From Bacillota bacterium (GTDB lineage: Bacteria > Bacillota > Clostridia > Christensenellales > Aristaeellaceae), in NCBI GenBank assembly GCA_023392755.1, contig JAEWNM010000041.1:1-37962 (forward strand): a DNA stretch of 37,962 bases, read 5' to 3'. Every line of letters starts with the position of its first letter. Position 1 is the first letter of the stretch. This document shows, piece by piece, positions 16,815 through 24,516 of the stretch. Below the pieces are notes generated by a model. It saw nothing but the letters and a program-made list of their open reading frames with translations, did no database searches and was not told the DNA's origin. Made by a program: the position numbers and the translations under genes.

Positions 16815-17429
16815 ATGTATGTAATCATTGCGGGCTGCCGCAAGGTAGGCTCCAATCTCGCGCTGGAACTGGCGCAGGAAAACCACGACGTGGTCGTTAT
16901 TGACAGCGATTCCGGCCATTTTGATGCGTTGGGCGCCGGCTTCAACGGCGTAACCATCGCGGGCATGCCCATAGACGAGGATGTTTTGCGCGGCGCCGGC
17001 GTGGAGCAGGCGGATGCGCTGGCGGCCGTTACGGATGATGACAACATGAATATCATGGTGTCCCAGGTCGCAAGGGAGCTGTTTCATGTGCCGGTGGTCA
17101 TCACCAGAGTGTACGATCCCCAGCGCGAGGCCTTTATGGGCAAAATGGGGCTGACCACCATCTGCCCCACTACGCTGGCGGTACAAAAAATCAAAGGCCT
17201 GCTCCTGCGCCAAAGCCAGGCAGAAATACTGAATATCCATGGCACAGGTGTCTCCTTTCGGGTCGTTAAGCCCGCGCGCCGCCTGATCGGGAAGAGCATG
17301 GGAGAAATCAGGGAGGAATCCATTCTGGGCATCATCAGAAACGACATATTTTTTCTGCTGACGCCCAAAACGCTCATTGAACACAACGACATGCTTGTCG
17401 TCGCGGACTATGCATCCATGGGAGTGTGA
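16815..17429 (+). CDS. trkA: TrkA-type RCK protein with altered glycine motif
   Basis: A 204-residue RCK (regulator of potassium conductance) protein: Rossmann domain 1-120, then a TrkA-C domain at about 135-204 (SILGIIRNDIFFLLTPKTLI). The nucleotide-binding loop normally reads G-x-G-x-x-G; here it is GCRKVG (7-12), with Arg9 in place of the middle Gly, while the strand-2 acid Asp30 is kept. A single base (CGC for GGC) makes the difference. That could weaken NAD(H)/ATP binding, or be a sequence error. ATG at 16815 follows AGAGGTGG. The second TrkA gene starts 6 bp after its stop; the two likely form a gating ring for TrkH. Confidence 0.85.
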   Translation: MYVIIAGCRKVGSNLALELAQENHDVVVIDSDSGHFDALGAGFNGVTIAGMPIDEDVLRGAGVEQADALAAVTDDDNMNIMVSQVARELFHVPVVITRVYDPQREAFMGKMGLTTICPTTLAVQKIKGLLLRQSQAEILNIHGTGVSFRVVKPARRLIGKSMGEIREESILGIIRNDIFFLLTPKTLIEHNDMLVVADYASMGV

Positions 17430-17435
17430 ACCAGA

Positions 17436-18101
17436 TTGTATATTGTGATCGTAGGGGGCGGAAAGGTTGGCTACTATCTGGCCAAAACACTTGCCCCCGA
17501 AAAGCACAGATTGGTGCTTTTGGAAGAGGATGAAGCACAATGCGGCAAAATTGCCGGCGAATTGAACGATCTTCATATCTCGCTTGTCCGCGGGGACGGT
17601 ACAGACATCCATTCCCTGCGCGACGCCGGAATCGAACAGGCCGATATGCTGATTGCGGTCACAGGCCATGACCAGAACAACCTGGTGGCCTGCCAGCTGG
17701 CCAAAAGCTATTTCGGCGTGCCGCGCACCATAGCGCGGGTCAACAATCCCAAGAACATTCAGGTGTTCAAGGAACTGGGCGTCGATTCCGTTGTGAGCAG
17801 CACCGCGCATATCGCCGGCATCATCGGCCATGAAGTAGACTGGGCCGGCATCAACCAAATGCTGGCCCACAAGGTTGGGGATGTGCGAATAAAAGATATG
17901 CAGGTGTCCGAATCCTCGGCGGCGGCCGGCAGGACCGTGGCCAACCTGGCCTTGCCCAAGGGCACTGTTTTGATCTGCGTAATCAGGGAAAAAAACGCCT
18001 TCATTCCCGACGGGCAAACGCAAATCCTGGGTGGCGACAGCGTTATCGCCATTTCCCACGAGGACAACATGGCCAAATTAACCGACTACTTTTCCATCTG
18101 A
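17436..18101 (+). CDS. trkA: TrkA-type potassium uptake regulator (second copy)
   Basis: A 221-residue RCK protein with an intact glycine loop GGGKVG (7-12), VLLEED at the end of strand 2, RGDGTDIHSLRDAGIEQADM for the mid-domain, and a TrkA-C domain (about 140-221) ending AISHEDNMAKLTDYFSI. It binds nucleotides and sets the opening of the TrkH channel in the membrane. The start codon is TTG at 17436, six bases after the stop of the first trkA gene with GGGAG overlapping that stop. It is closely similar in layout to the upstream protein, so the pair probably arose by duplication, with the upstream copy diverging in its loop. Confidence 0.9.
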   Translation: MYIVIVGGGKVGYYLAKTLAPEKHRLVLLEEDEAQCGKIAGELNDLHISLVRGDGTDIHSLRDAGIEQADMLIAVTGHDQNNLVACQLAKSYFGVPRTIARVNNPKNIQVFKELGVDSVVSSTAHIAGIIGHEVDWAGINQMLAHKVGDVRIKDMQVSESSAAAGRTVANLALPKGTVLICVIREKNAFIPDGQTQILGGDSVIAISHEDNMAKLTDYFSI

Positions 18102-18116
18102 CAGGAGGGAATATCC

Positions 18117-18221
18117 ATGAAAAAAATACGGGATGGCATTATGGGCATGCTGGCGGAAATATTGTTTGCCGGCGGGCTTATAATGGCAGGCTTATTCCTG
18201 TCGTTTTTGGGCGGGCGGTGA
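18117..18221 (+). CDS. 34-residue membrane peptide in the trk operon
   Basis: A short gene between trkA and trkH: ATG at 18117 with an ideal ACAGGAGGGA site eight bases ahead, 34 codons, TGA at 18219-18221. The peptide starts MKKIRDGIMGML, then a single hydrophobic helix rich in Leu, Gly and Ala (about 9-31), ending LGGR. It starts 15 bp after trkA and ends 7 bp before trkH, so it is fully within the operon. Size and topology are like KdpF, the small stabilising subunit of the Kdp pump, but no sequence match is claimed. A subunit or modulator of TrkH is inferred. Confidence 0.7.
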   Translation: MKKIRDGIMGMLAEILFAGGLIMAGLFLSFLGGR

Positions 18222-18228
18222 AGAGCCC

Positions 18229-19751
18229 ATGCTGGAAAAACGTAACTTTGAAAGCAAGCTCAAACCGATTTGCTACTATATCGGCATTGTTATTGTTGGT
18301 CTGGGGCTGGTGCAGTTTGTTCCTCTGGTCACATCGCTTCTATACGGCGAGTGGCCTGTGCTGATCGATTTTGCCATTGGCGGCTCGTTAACACTGCTGA
18401 TCGGCGGGGTACTGATGCTGCTTTTTTACAAGTACCGCAAGCATAAGCTCAGTTGGGGCGAAGGTATGGTCGTCACCGCAGGTTCCTGGTTTGTGGGCAT
18501 GCTGCTTTGCGCCCTGCCTTACTACCTCAGCGGGAATTATCTGTCATACCTGGACAGCTGCTTTGACGTAATGAGCGGGTTTACCACCACCGGCTTAACG
18601 CTGATCATGGACATGGATCACCTGGCCAACGGCATCAACATGTGGCGCCACCTTTTGACGTTTGTGGGCGGGCAGGGCATGGTGGTGCTGGTTTTGACAG
18701 CGCTTGTCAAAGGTGCCAACGGGGCATACAAAATGTATGTGGGCGAAGGCAAGGATGAGCGGCTGATGCCCAATGTCGTCCATACCGCAAGGTACATCTG
18801 GCTGATCAGCCTGAGCTATCTTGCGGTGGGCACGCTTTGCCTATGGATGGCCGGGATTCTGGCCGGCCTTTCACCGGACCGCGCCTTCCTGCATGGGCTA
18901 TGGGTATTCATGTCCGCATGGAGCACGGGCGGATTCGCGCCCATGTCCCAAAGCATACTCTATTATCACGACACGCTGTATGAAATCATCACCGTTATAT
19001 TCTTTGTCATCGGCTCCTTCAACTTTGCACTGCACTATGCGGCTTTCACAGGCCGCAAGCGCGAGCTGACAAAGAATATCGAAACGCTCTCCTTCACCAT
19101 TACCGTAACAGCGCTCACTTTGCTCGCTACGCTGGGGCTCATGCAGCACAGGGTTTATCCCGGCGCAATGGCGATGTTCCGAAAGGGGTTTTATCAGCTC
19201 ATTTCCGGCCATACCACCACCGGCTTCATGACCCTGTATGCCCGGCAGTTCTACAACGAATGGGGGGACATCGCCCTTTACGCCATCATCACCGCCATGC
19301 TCATCGGCGGCAGCGCCTGCTCCACGGCGGGCGGCTTCAAGGGCCTGCGCATGGGCATTATTTTCAACGCCTTTCGCAAGGATGTAAAGCGCATGGTGCT
19401 GCCGGAATCCATGGTATACGTGCAAAAGTACCACCATATCAAGGACGTCCTGCTGGATGACAACGCCGCAAGAAGCGCGCTCTTGATTGTGATGGCCTAT
19501 GTCATAACCTTGCGCTGGGCACGCTGGCCGGCATGCTGTGCGGCTATCCCTTTGGCCTGTCCGCGTTCGAAGCGGCGTCGGTTACGGGGAACGTGGGGCT
19601 GAGCGCCGGGCTGACCTCATCTGCCATGCCGGCGGCCTTAAAGGTCACGTACATCGTTATCATGTGGCTGGCACGGCTGGAGTTTATGTCCATCCTGGCC
19701 TTGGGCGCATATTTTGCAATGAAGGTGAAAAAGAAATGTCAAAGACAATAG
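18229..19751 (+). pseudogene. trkH: TrkH-type potassium channel, one frameshift near the C-terminus
   Basis: The membrane subunit of Trk uptake, about 507 residues when the frame is restored. Selectivity-filter loops seen in order: SGFTTTGLT, SAWSTGGFAP, SGHTTTGFM in the first frame, and GNVGLSAGL in the second (19512-19751). The frames meet near 19507-19512 (ATAACCTTGCG); one extra base there restores the join VIT-(F/L)ALGTLAGMLCGYP. As written, the first frame ends at 19602 and loses the fourth pore loop and last helices, which would destroy the pore. Everything else is intact, so a base-calling error or a very recent mutation is likely. The start lies 7 bp after the small peptide gene. Confidence 0.85.
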
Positions 19752-20233
19752 CCGCCTTCTTCCTTGCCGCCGTCATAATGCTGTCGTTTCCTGCCATGGC
19801 GCTGGCCACGGCGGTATCAAGCACCGATCTGATCGAAGGCGCAAAGGATTTGAACGGGCGGGAAGTGGTGTATGCGGGCGAAGTCATCGGCGACATCATG
19901 ATACGGGGTGATCACGCCTGGGTCAATATATCCGACGGATCAAACGCGATAGGCGTATGGCTGAAAGCCGCGAACATGCAAGGCATTGCCATTCCCGGCA
20001 GGTATGGCGTGCACGGTGATGAAGTAAGGCTGACGGGTGTCTTTTACAGGGCCTGCCCGGAGCACGGCGGAGATATGGACATTCATGCCCGGCAGGCCGA
20101 AATACTGAAAAAAGGCTTTGCGGTGCCCGGCAAGGTCGAGCCGTTCAACGCGGCGGCCGCTGCCGTGCTGATGCTGGGCAATGTGTTTCTTTTTGCATTT
20201 ATGGCCAAAAAGCGGCGCAGCAGCCGCCCGTAA
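19736..20233 (+). CDS. secreted/membrane OB-fold protein with C-terminal anchor
   Basis: A 165-residue protein with an N-terminal signal peptide (about 1-24, ..SFPAMALATA), an OB-fold-like beta region (NGREVVYAGEVIGDIMIRGD, HAWVNISDGSNAIGVWL, GDEVRLTGVFYRA) and a C-terminal membrane helix followed by KKRRSSR. It would face outwards, tethered to the membrane. The ATG overlaps the trkH end by 16 bp and follows GAAGGTG, so it belongs to the trk operon. Similar small OB-fold proteins are known near transporters, but its job is unknown. Confidence 0.7.
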   Translation: MSKTIAAFFLAAVIMLSFPAMALATAVSSTDLIEGAKDLNGREVVYAGEVIGDIMIRGDHAWVNISDGSNAIGVWLKAANMQGIAIPGRYGVHGDEVRLTGVFYRACPEHGGDMDIHARQAEILKKGFAVPGKVEPFNAAAAAVLMLGNVFLFAFMAKKRRSSRP

Positions 20234-20264
20234 TCCCTCATTCAAAAACAGTATGCCGCCTTTG

Positions 20265-21347
20265 CTAAAACCATTTCTTCCTTTTGAAGTAATACGCCAT
20301 GCAGCCGGCAATGAGCAGCATCACCATCAGGGCGGCGCCATATCCCCACCGCCACGTGAGCTCCGGCATGTAATGAAAATTCATGCCGTAAACACCGGCG
20401 ACAAATGTCAGCGGAATGAAAATGGTGGAAATAATGGTAAGCACCTTCATGATTTCGTTGAGCTTGTAGCTGGTATTGGAAATGTGCAAATCGGTAAGGC
20501 TGGACAAAAGCTCCCGGCTTGTTTCCGTGGAATCTATGGCCTGTACGATGTGGTTGTACACATCCCGCAGATACGGCTCCGTCTGCGCGCCGATCAAAGG
20601 GGTGGATTCCTTGCCCATCAGGGAAGTTACGTCCCGCAGAGGCCAGATGTATCTGTTCACCTGAAGCAGTGATTTTTTGATACCCCGGATCGCATGCAAA
20701 TGCTCCTGGGAGGTGGCCGCCATCACCTGTTCCTCCTGTGCATCAATCCGCTCGTTCAGCTCTTCCAGCACATCGAAGTACCCTTCCACAATGGCGTCCA
20801 GCAGAAGATAGACCAGGTAATCGGCGCCGGAAGTGCGGACGTGCGCGCCCTTCATTTCAATCCAGCCGCGGATGGCGCCAAAAACATCGCCTTTGAGCTC
20901 GCCAAAGGTAATCACATAGTTTGCGCCAAGCAAAAGGCTTACGTGCTCCGCCACCATCTCGCCCTCGCAAAAGTAAATCATTTTGGCCACGATGTACAAA
21001 AAGTTGGGATACACCTCAATTTTGGCGCGCTGCTCCTTATCGGCGATGTTGTGGATCACCAGCGGATGTATCTGAAAAGCGCCGCAAAGCGCCTCCATCG
21101 TTTCCTGCGTATGCTGCCCGTCCACATTGATCCACCGCACCAGTTCTTTTGGGATATCCGCAAGCGCCGCAAACTCCTCTGTGCGGGAGCAGTCAACCTG
21201 ATATGCCCTTGCCTGCTCCGCGTCATACTCGATGACCTCTATGGCATCGTTACCGCCTGTGCTTTGGCTGTTTTCACGAACCTTCCCTTCCACCCCGGCC
21301 CGCCTCCCATCCAAGAATCCTTGCCGCATCCTGAAGCTTTCATACAA
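20265..21347 (-). CDS. corA: CorA-family magnesium/cobalt transporter
   Basis: A 360-residue CorA-type channel: a cytoplasmic funnel domain (about 1-280) including LVIHNIADKEQRAKIEVYPN, a long stalk helix, then two membrane helices at the C-terminus. The family signature GMN is at 321-323 (YGMNFHYMPEL), and the chain ends in the basic KRKKWF. Pentamers carry Mg2+ or other divalent metals down the potential. The start is TTG at 21347 with AGGAGATGA ahead of it. The DMT-exporter gene ends 35 bp upstream, so the two may share a transcript. The gene is convergent with the trk operon, with only 31 bp between and no clear terminator. Confidence 0.9.
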   Translation of the reverse strand: MYESFRMRQGFLDGRRAGVEGKVRENSQSTGGNDAIEVIEYDAEQARAYQVDCSRTEEFAALADIPKELVRWINVDGQHTQETMEALCGAFQIHPLVIHNIADKEQRAKIEVYPNFLYIVAKMIYFCEGEMVAEHVSLLLGANYVITFGELKGDVFGAIRGWIEMKGAHVRTSGADYLVYLLLDAIVEGYFDVLEELNERIDAQEEQVMAATSQEHLHAIRGIKKSLLQVNRYIWPLRDVTSLMGKESTPLIGAQTEPYLRDVYNHIVQAIDSTETSRELLSSLTDLHISNTSYKLNEIMKVLTIISTIFIPLTFVAGVYGMNFHYMPELTWRWGYGAALMVMLLIAGCMAYYFKRKKWF

Positions 21348-21382
21348 TCATCTCCTATTCGATGGGTGGCGGAAGAATCCTT

Positions 21383-22324
21383 TTATATGGCGGCACGGTT
21401 CGGCACATCTTTATGCGCCGCTCTGCCGATCAAAATCATGCCTCCGGTGATCAACAGCCCGCCCGCAAGCTGCGCCAAGACAAGCCGTTCTCCCAGGAAA
21501 AGCACGGACAGCAGCGCGGAGGTGAAGGGCATCATGCCTGAATAGGCGGCGGCAGTCAGCGCGCCGCACCTTGAAATACCCTCATACCAGCAGATAAAGG
21601 CCAGCGCCGTCACAAACAGGCCATACCACAAAAGCGCCAGCCACTGGGTAAAGCCGATGGCGGCCAGCCGCCGGGCAGGCTGCTCCAGCAGGGCCGGAAA
21701 AAGACAGAGAGCCAGCGCCATGGCGGATACAATGGCCGTTTGGACAGGCGGCTCCACCGGCCGGGTGGCACCTGACGGTCCTTTTGTTACAAACGCCCTG
21801 GAAAAAACATTGAAAACCGCCTCGCATGCCGCGGCGCAGATTACCAGCATGTTGCCCAGGAAATGGTTTGGGGCAAAGGCGCTGTTCGGCGCCAGCAGGC
21901 CCTGTATCAATAGCACGCCTGCCATGGTCATGCCGATGCCCGCAAGCTTCCTTCCATTGGCTTTCTCCCGCAGAAATGCCATGGCCAGCACCGCCGTAAT
22001 AGCCGGTGTCGCGCTGGTCAATATCCCGGCTTCTGCGGAGCTTGTCATTTTCAGGCCGCTCAGTAAGAACATGCGGAACATAAAAATGCCGCACAGCGCC
22101 TGCAAGGCCAGCAAGAGATACCCTCTTAAGGACAGCCTTTTTATCACGCGCACAATTTTGTGAAAGCAGGCGGGCACAAGAAACATAAGCGCAAAGAACA
22201 GGCTCACCCCCGTAATCGTGAAAACGCCCAGCTTTCCGGATACAAGCCTGCCCGCAACTACACTGGTGCCCGCCAGCGTGAAGGCAAAGATCAGGTACAT
22301 GGGTCCCTTCCTATCCCGCGCCAT
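21383..22324 (-). CDS. EamA-family (DMT superfamily) exporter
   Basis: A 313-residue membrane protein with ten predicted helices arranged as two EamA halves. Typical sequence includes SSAEAGILTSATPAITAVLA with FLREKANGRKLAGIGMTMAG in the first half, and GALTAAAYSGMMPFTSALLS with LGERLVLAQLAGGLLITGG in the second. The ATG follows GGGAGGAAATAGG. It is divergent from a MocR-type regulator with operator-like repeats between the two, a common pairing in which the regulator controls the exporter. The exported compound (amino acid, amine or vitamin-like) is not predictable. Confidence 0.85.
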   Translation of the reverse strand: MARDRKGPMYLIFAFTLAGTSVVAGRLVSGKLGVFTITGVSLFFALMFLVPACFHKIVRVIKRLSLRGYLLLALQALCGIFMFRMFLLSGLKMTSSAEAGILTSATPAITAVLAMAFLREKANGRKLAGIGMTMAGVLLIQGLLAPNSAFAPNHFLGNMLVICAAACEAVFNVFSRAFVTKGPSGATRPVEPPVQTAIVSAMALALCLFPALLEQPARRLAAIGFTQWLALLWYGLFVTALAFICWYEGISRCGALTAAAYSGMMPFTSALLSVLFLGERLVLAQLAGGLLITGGMILIGRAAHKDVPNRAAI

Positions 22325-22371
22325 CCTATTTCCTCCCGAAAGACTTTCTTTTGCATGTAAGCCATGGTATG

Positions 22372-22433
22372 ATTATAGTCATCAAACTGGCATGGTAAAG
22401 TGCCAGTTAAATGATGATTATACTAGACCAGTT
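22372..22433. promoter_or_regulatory. divergent control region between EamA exporter and MocR regulator
   Basis: For the exporter: TATAAT on the minus strand (22377-22372) with TTTACC 16 bp ahead of it (22399-22394). For the regulator: TATACT at 22419-22424. Between them is an inverted repeat ACTGGCA (22386-22392) / TGCCAGT (22401-22407), and a further CCAGT at 22429-22433 directly repeats the second half-site. Direct plus inverted sites of this kind are usual for MocR-type proteins. Confidence 0.65.
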
Positions 22434-22442
22434 GGAGGCAAT

Positions 22443-23843
22443 ATGTTGGGCATAAAGCTGAACAGGCAGTCGGAATTGCCGGTCAAGCGCCAGCTGTATG
22501 AAGCGCTGAAAAAGCAGATCACAGGCGGGCAATTGCGCTCGGGCGAAGCGCTGCCCTCCACGCGGGAGCTGGCGCAGGCCTTGGCCATATCCCGCAGCAC
22601 CGTATGCGAATCGTATGAAATGCTCCTGGCGGAGGGCTTTGTTATAAGCCGCCAGGGCGCGCCCACCGTGGTGGCCGATAGCCTTTATGTGGAAAAGCTG
22701 CCGGATGTTATGCCTTGTGATGCCGCGGTTCACACGCCGATTGCCGCCGACTTTTGCACGGGCCGCCCCGATTTGAATCTTTTTCCCAGATTTGTGTGGC
22801 AGCAGATGATGCGCCGCGCCCTTGCACAAACGCCCCTGTCCAGCTATGGGTACACCGGGCCCCAGGGCATGGACGCGCTGCGGGAGGAAATTGCGTCTTG
22901 GCTTTTTCGCTGCCGCGGCCTAACCGTGCATCCTGGCGACGTTTTCATTACCGCAGGCGCGACCCACGCCCTGCACCTGGCCGCCGATTTGTTGCACCGG
23001 GATGGGCAGCGGCTGCTGATTGAGGACCCCTGCCATACGGGAATGCTTCGCACCTTTTTGAACAAAGGCTATAAGGTGATGCCGGTGCCCGTGGATGACC
23101 AGGGCTTGATAACAGACTGCCTGCCGGAGCATGGCGAAAACTTTGCCGTATATGTCACGCCTTCCCACCAGTTCCCGCTGGGCGGCATACTGCCCGCGTC
23201 CCGGCGGGCCGCGCTCATACGCTACGCCCGGGAAAGAGACATGTATGTGATCGAGGATGACTATGACAGTGAATTCCGCTATAGCGGCGAGCCTGTCGCG
23301 CCGCTGTACGCCCTGGACCCCCAGCGGGTGGTTTATGTTGGCACCTTCAGCAAAACGCTTTTCCCGGCGCTTAGGATAGGCTTTGCGCTTTTGCCGCGGC
23401 AGCTTCAAAAACGGTGGCAAACCTTGCGCACCCATACGGATGTGCAAAATTCGCTTTTTGAGCAGGCCGCCTTGGCCCTGCTCATAGATACGCGCAAGCT
23501 TGACAGGCACATTCAGAAAATGCGCAGGGTCTACGGCCAGCGGCGGCAGGCGCTGCTTGACGCGCTTGAGGGCTCCTTTGGCGGCGCGTGGCTTCCCTGG
23601 GGCGATAATGCCGGGCTGCACCTGGCCATACAGTTCCCGGGCATGCGCTTTGACAGCGCGTTCCACAAGCAGTGCCTGCGCCACGGCGTATATGTTACGC
23701 CTGTGGAGCATCATTGCATCAAAAAGGGCCGTCACCTGGACAAACTGCTGCTGGGCTACGGACACCTGACCCCGGAGGAGATATTCCATCACGTCCCGCT
23801 GCTTTTGCAGGCGATGGCCGCATGCAAAAGCAAAAACATATAG
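22443..23843 (+). CDS. MocR/PdxR-family regulator (GntR helix-turn-helix fused to PLP aminotransferase)
   Basis: A 466-residue fusion. Residues 10-80 form a GntR winged helix (YEALKKQITGGQLRSGEALP, STRELAQALAISRSTVCESY). Residues 105-460 form a fold-type-I aminotransferase domain: YGYTGPQGMDALREEIASWL, TAGATHALHLAADLL, EDDYDSEFRY (271-280) and the cofactor lysine in TFSKTLFPALR (Lys304). Such proteins use bound PLP to sense a metabolite and switch neighbouring genes. The ATG at 22443 follows GGAGG; the open frame upstream would cross the operator. Divergent from the EamA exporter, its likely target. Length is normal for the family. Confidence 0.9.
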   Translation: MLGIKLNRQSELPVKRQLYEALKKQITGGQLRSGEALPSTRELAQALAISRSTVCESYEMLLAEGFVISRQGAPTVVADSLYVEKLPDVMPCDAAVHTPIAADFCTGRPDLNLFPRFVWQQMMRRALAQTPLSSYGYTGPQGMDALREEIASWLFRCRGLTVHPGDVFITAGATHALHLAADLLHRDGQRLLIEDPCHTGMLRTFLNKGYKVMPVPVDDQGLITDCLPEHGENFAVYVTPSHQFPLGGILPASRRAALIRYARERDMYVIEDDYDSEFRYSGEPVAPLYALDPQRVVYVGTFSKTLFPALRIGFALLPRQLQKRWQTLRTHTDVQNSLFEQAALALLIDTRKLDRHIQKMRRVYGQRRQALLDALEGSFGGAWLPWGDNAGLHLAIQFPGMRFDSAFHKQCLRHGVYVTPVEHHCIKKGRHLDKLLLGYGHLTPEEIFHHVPLLLQAMAACKSKNI

Positions 23844-23945
23844 ACAGGCGCGAAAGGATTATCGAAAAAAATCTCTCCCCGCGCCCTTTGGCAAAATGCC
23901 GTGCGGCATATTCAATTTTTCATGGCCAGATATTGTATTTGGCTA

Positions 23946-23975
23946 TTGCCATGCCTGCAACCGGAGTGATATGAT
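23946..23975 (+). promoter_or_regulatory. promoter of the receiver-protein gene
   Basis: TTGCCA (23946-23951) and TATGAT (23970-23975), each one base from consensus, are 18 bp apart and lie about 40 bp before the gene at 24016. Confidence 0.6.
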
Positions 23976-24015
23976 ATTTTCATAATCAGCAATTGTACGA
24001 AAGTAAGTGAATGTC

Positions 24016-24432
24016 ATGTCGACCGACCTGATCAAGGTATTGGTGGTGGACGACAATAAAGACCTTGCCTCCATCATCAATTGCGTGTTCGCGCAGTACG
24101 CCGACATTGTCCCCGCGGGGGTCGCCTGCAACGGGCTGGAAGCCCTTGATATGATCCGGCGCGCAAAATTCGATGTGGTTTTGCTGGACATCATCATGCC
24201 CGGCATGGATGGCATGCAGGTGCTTTCCAAGCTTCAGCAGATGGAGGGCGATAAGCCAACCGTTATCGTATTGTCGGCCGTGGGCAGCGGACCGGTGATT
24301 GAGCGCGCATTGGAGCTGGGCGCCGACAGCTTTCTTGTCAAACCCGTGGATGCCGCAACCATGATCGAAACAATACGCGCATCCCACAAGGCCCGCCGGA
24401 ACAGCGGCCCGGCCAAACTGCATATCGGATAG
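24016..24432 (+). CDS. stand-alone Spo0A-like receiver-domain protein
   Basis: A 138-residue single receiver domain. Acidic pair Asp12-Asp13, phospho-acceptor Asp58 in VVLLDIIMPGMDG, Ser/Thr in VIVLSAVGSG and Lys in SFLVKPVD are all present. The wording around Asp58 is that of Spo0A receivers, but the Spo0A DNA-binding domain is missing: the frame stops after ARRNSGPAKLHIG and nothing like it follows. It could act as a phosphate relay (Spo0F-like role) or a sink. A GTG at 24007 is an alternative start; neither has a strong ribosome site. It is convergent with the histidine kinase at 24517. Confidence 0.75.
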   Translation: MSTDLIKVLVVDDNKDLASIINCVFAQYADIVPAGVACNGLEALDMIRRAKFDVVLLDIIMPGMDGMQVLSKLQQMEGDKPTVIVLSAVGSGPVIERALELGADSFLVKPVDAATMIETIRASHKARRNSGPAKLHIG

Positions 24433-24516
24433 CGCCCTTGGCCCTGTGCCTGGGCAAGATGCGCAAGCCTCCGCCCCGCCAATGACGCCGGAAATGAATA
24501 CCGTCAATTCCCCGCC

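Noticed and set aside
16395..18059. 554-codon open frame on the minus strand opposite the TPR and trkA genes
   Set aside because: A shadow frame; the opposite strand carries clear conserved genes.
24433..24516. missing C-terminal DNA-binding half of Spo0A after the receiver gene
   Set aside because: No frame in this gap encodes the conserved Spo0A C-terminal sequence, and the kinase gene follows directly.
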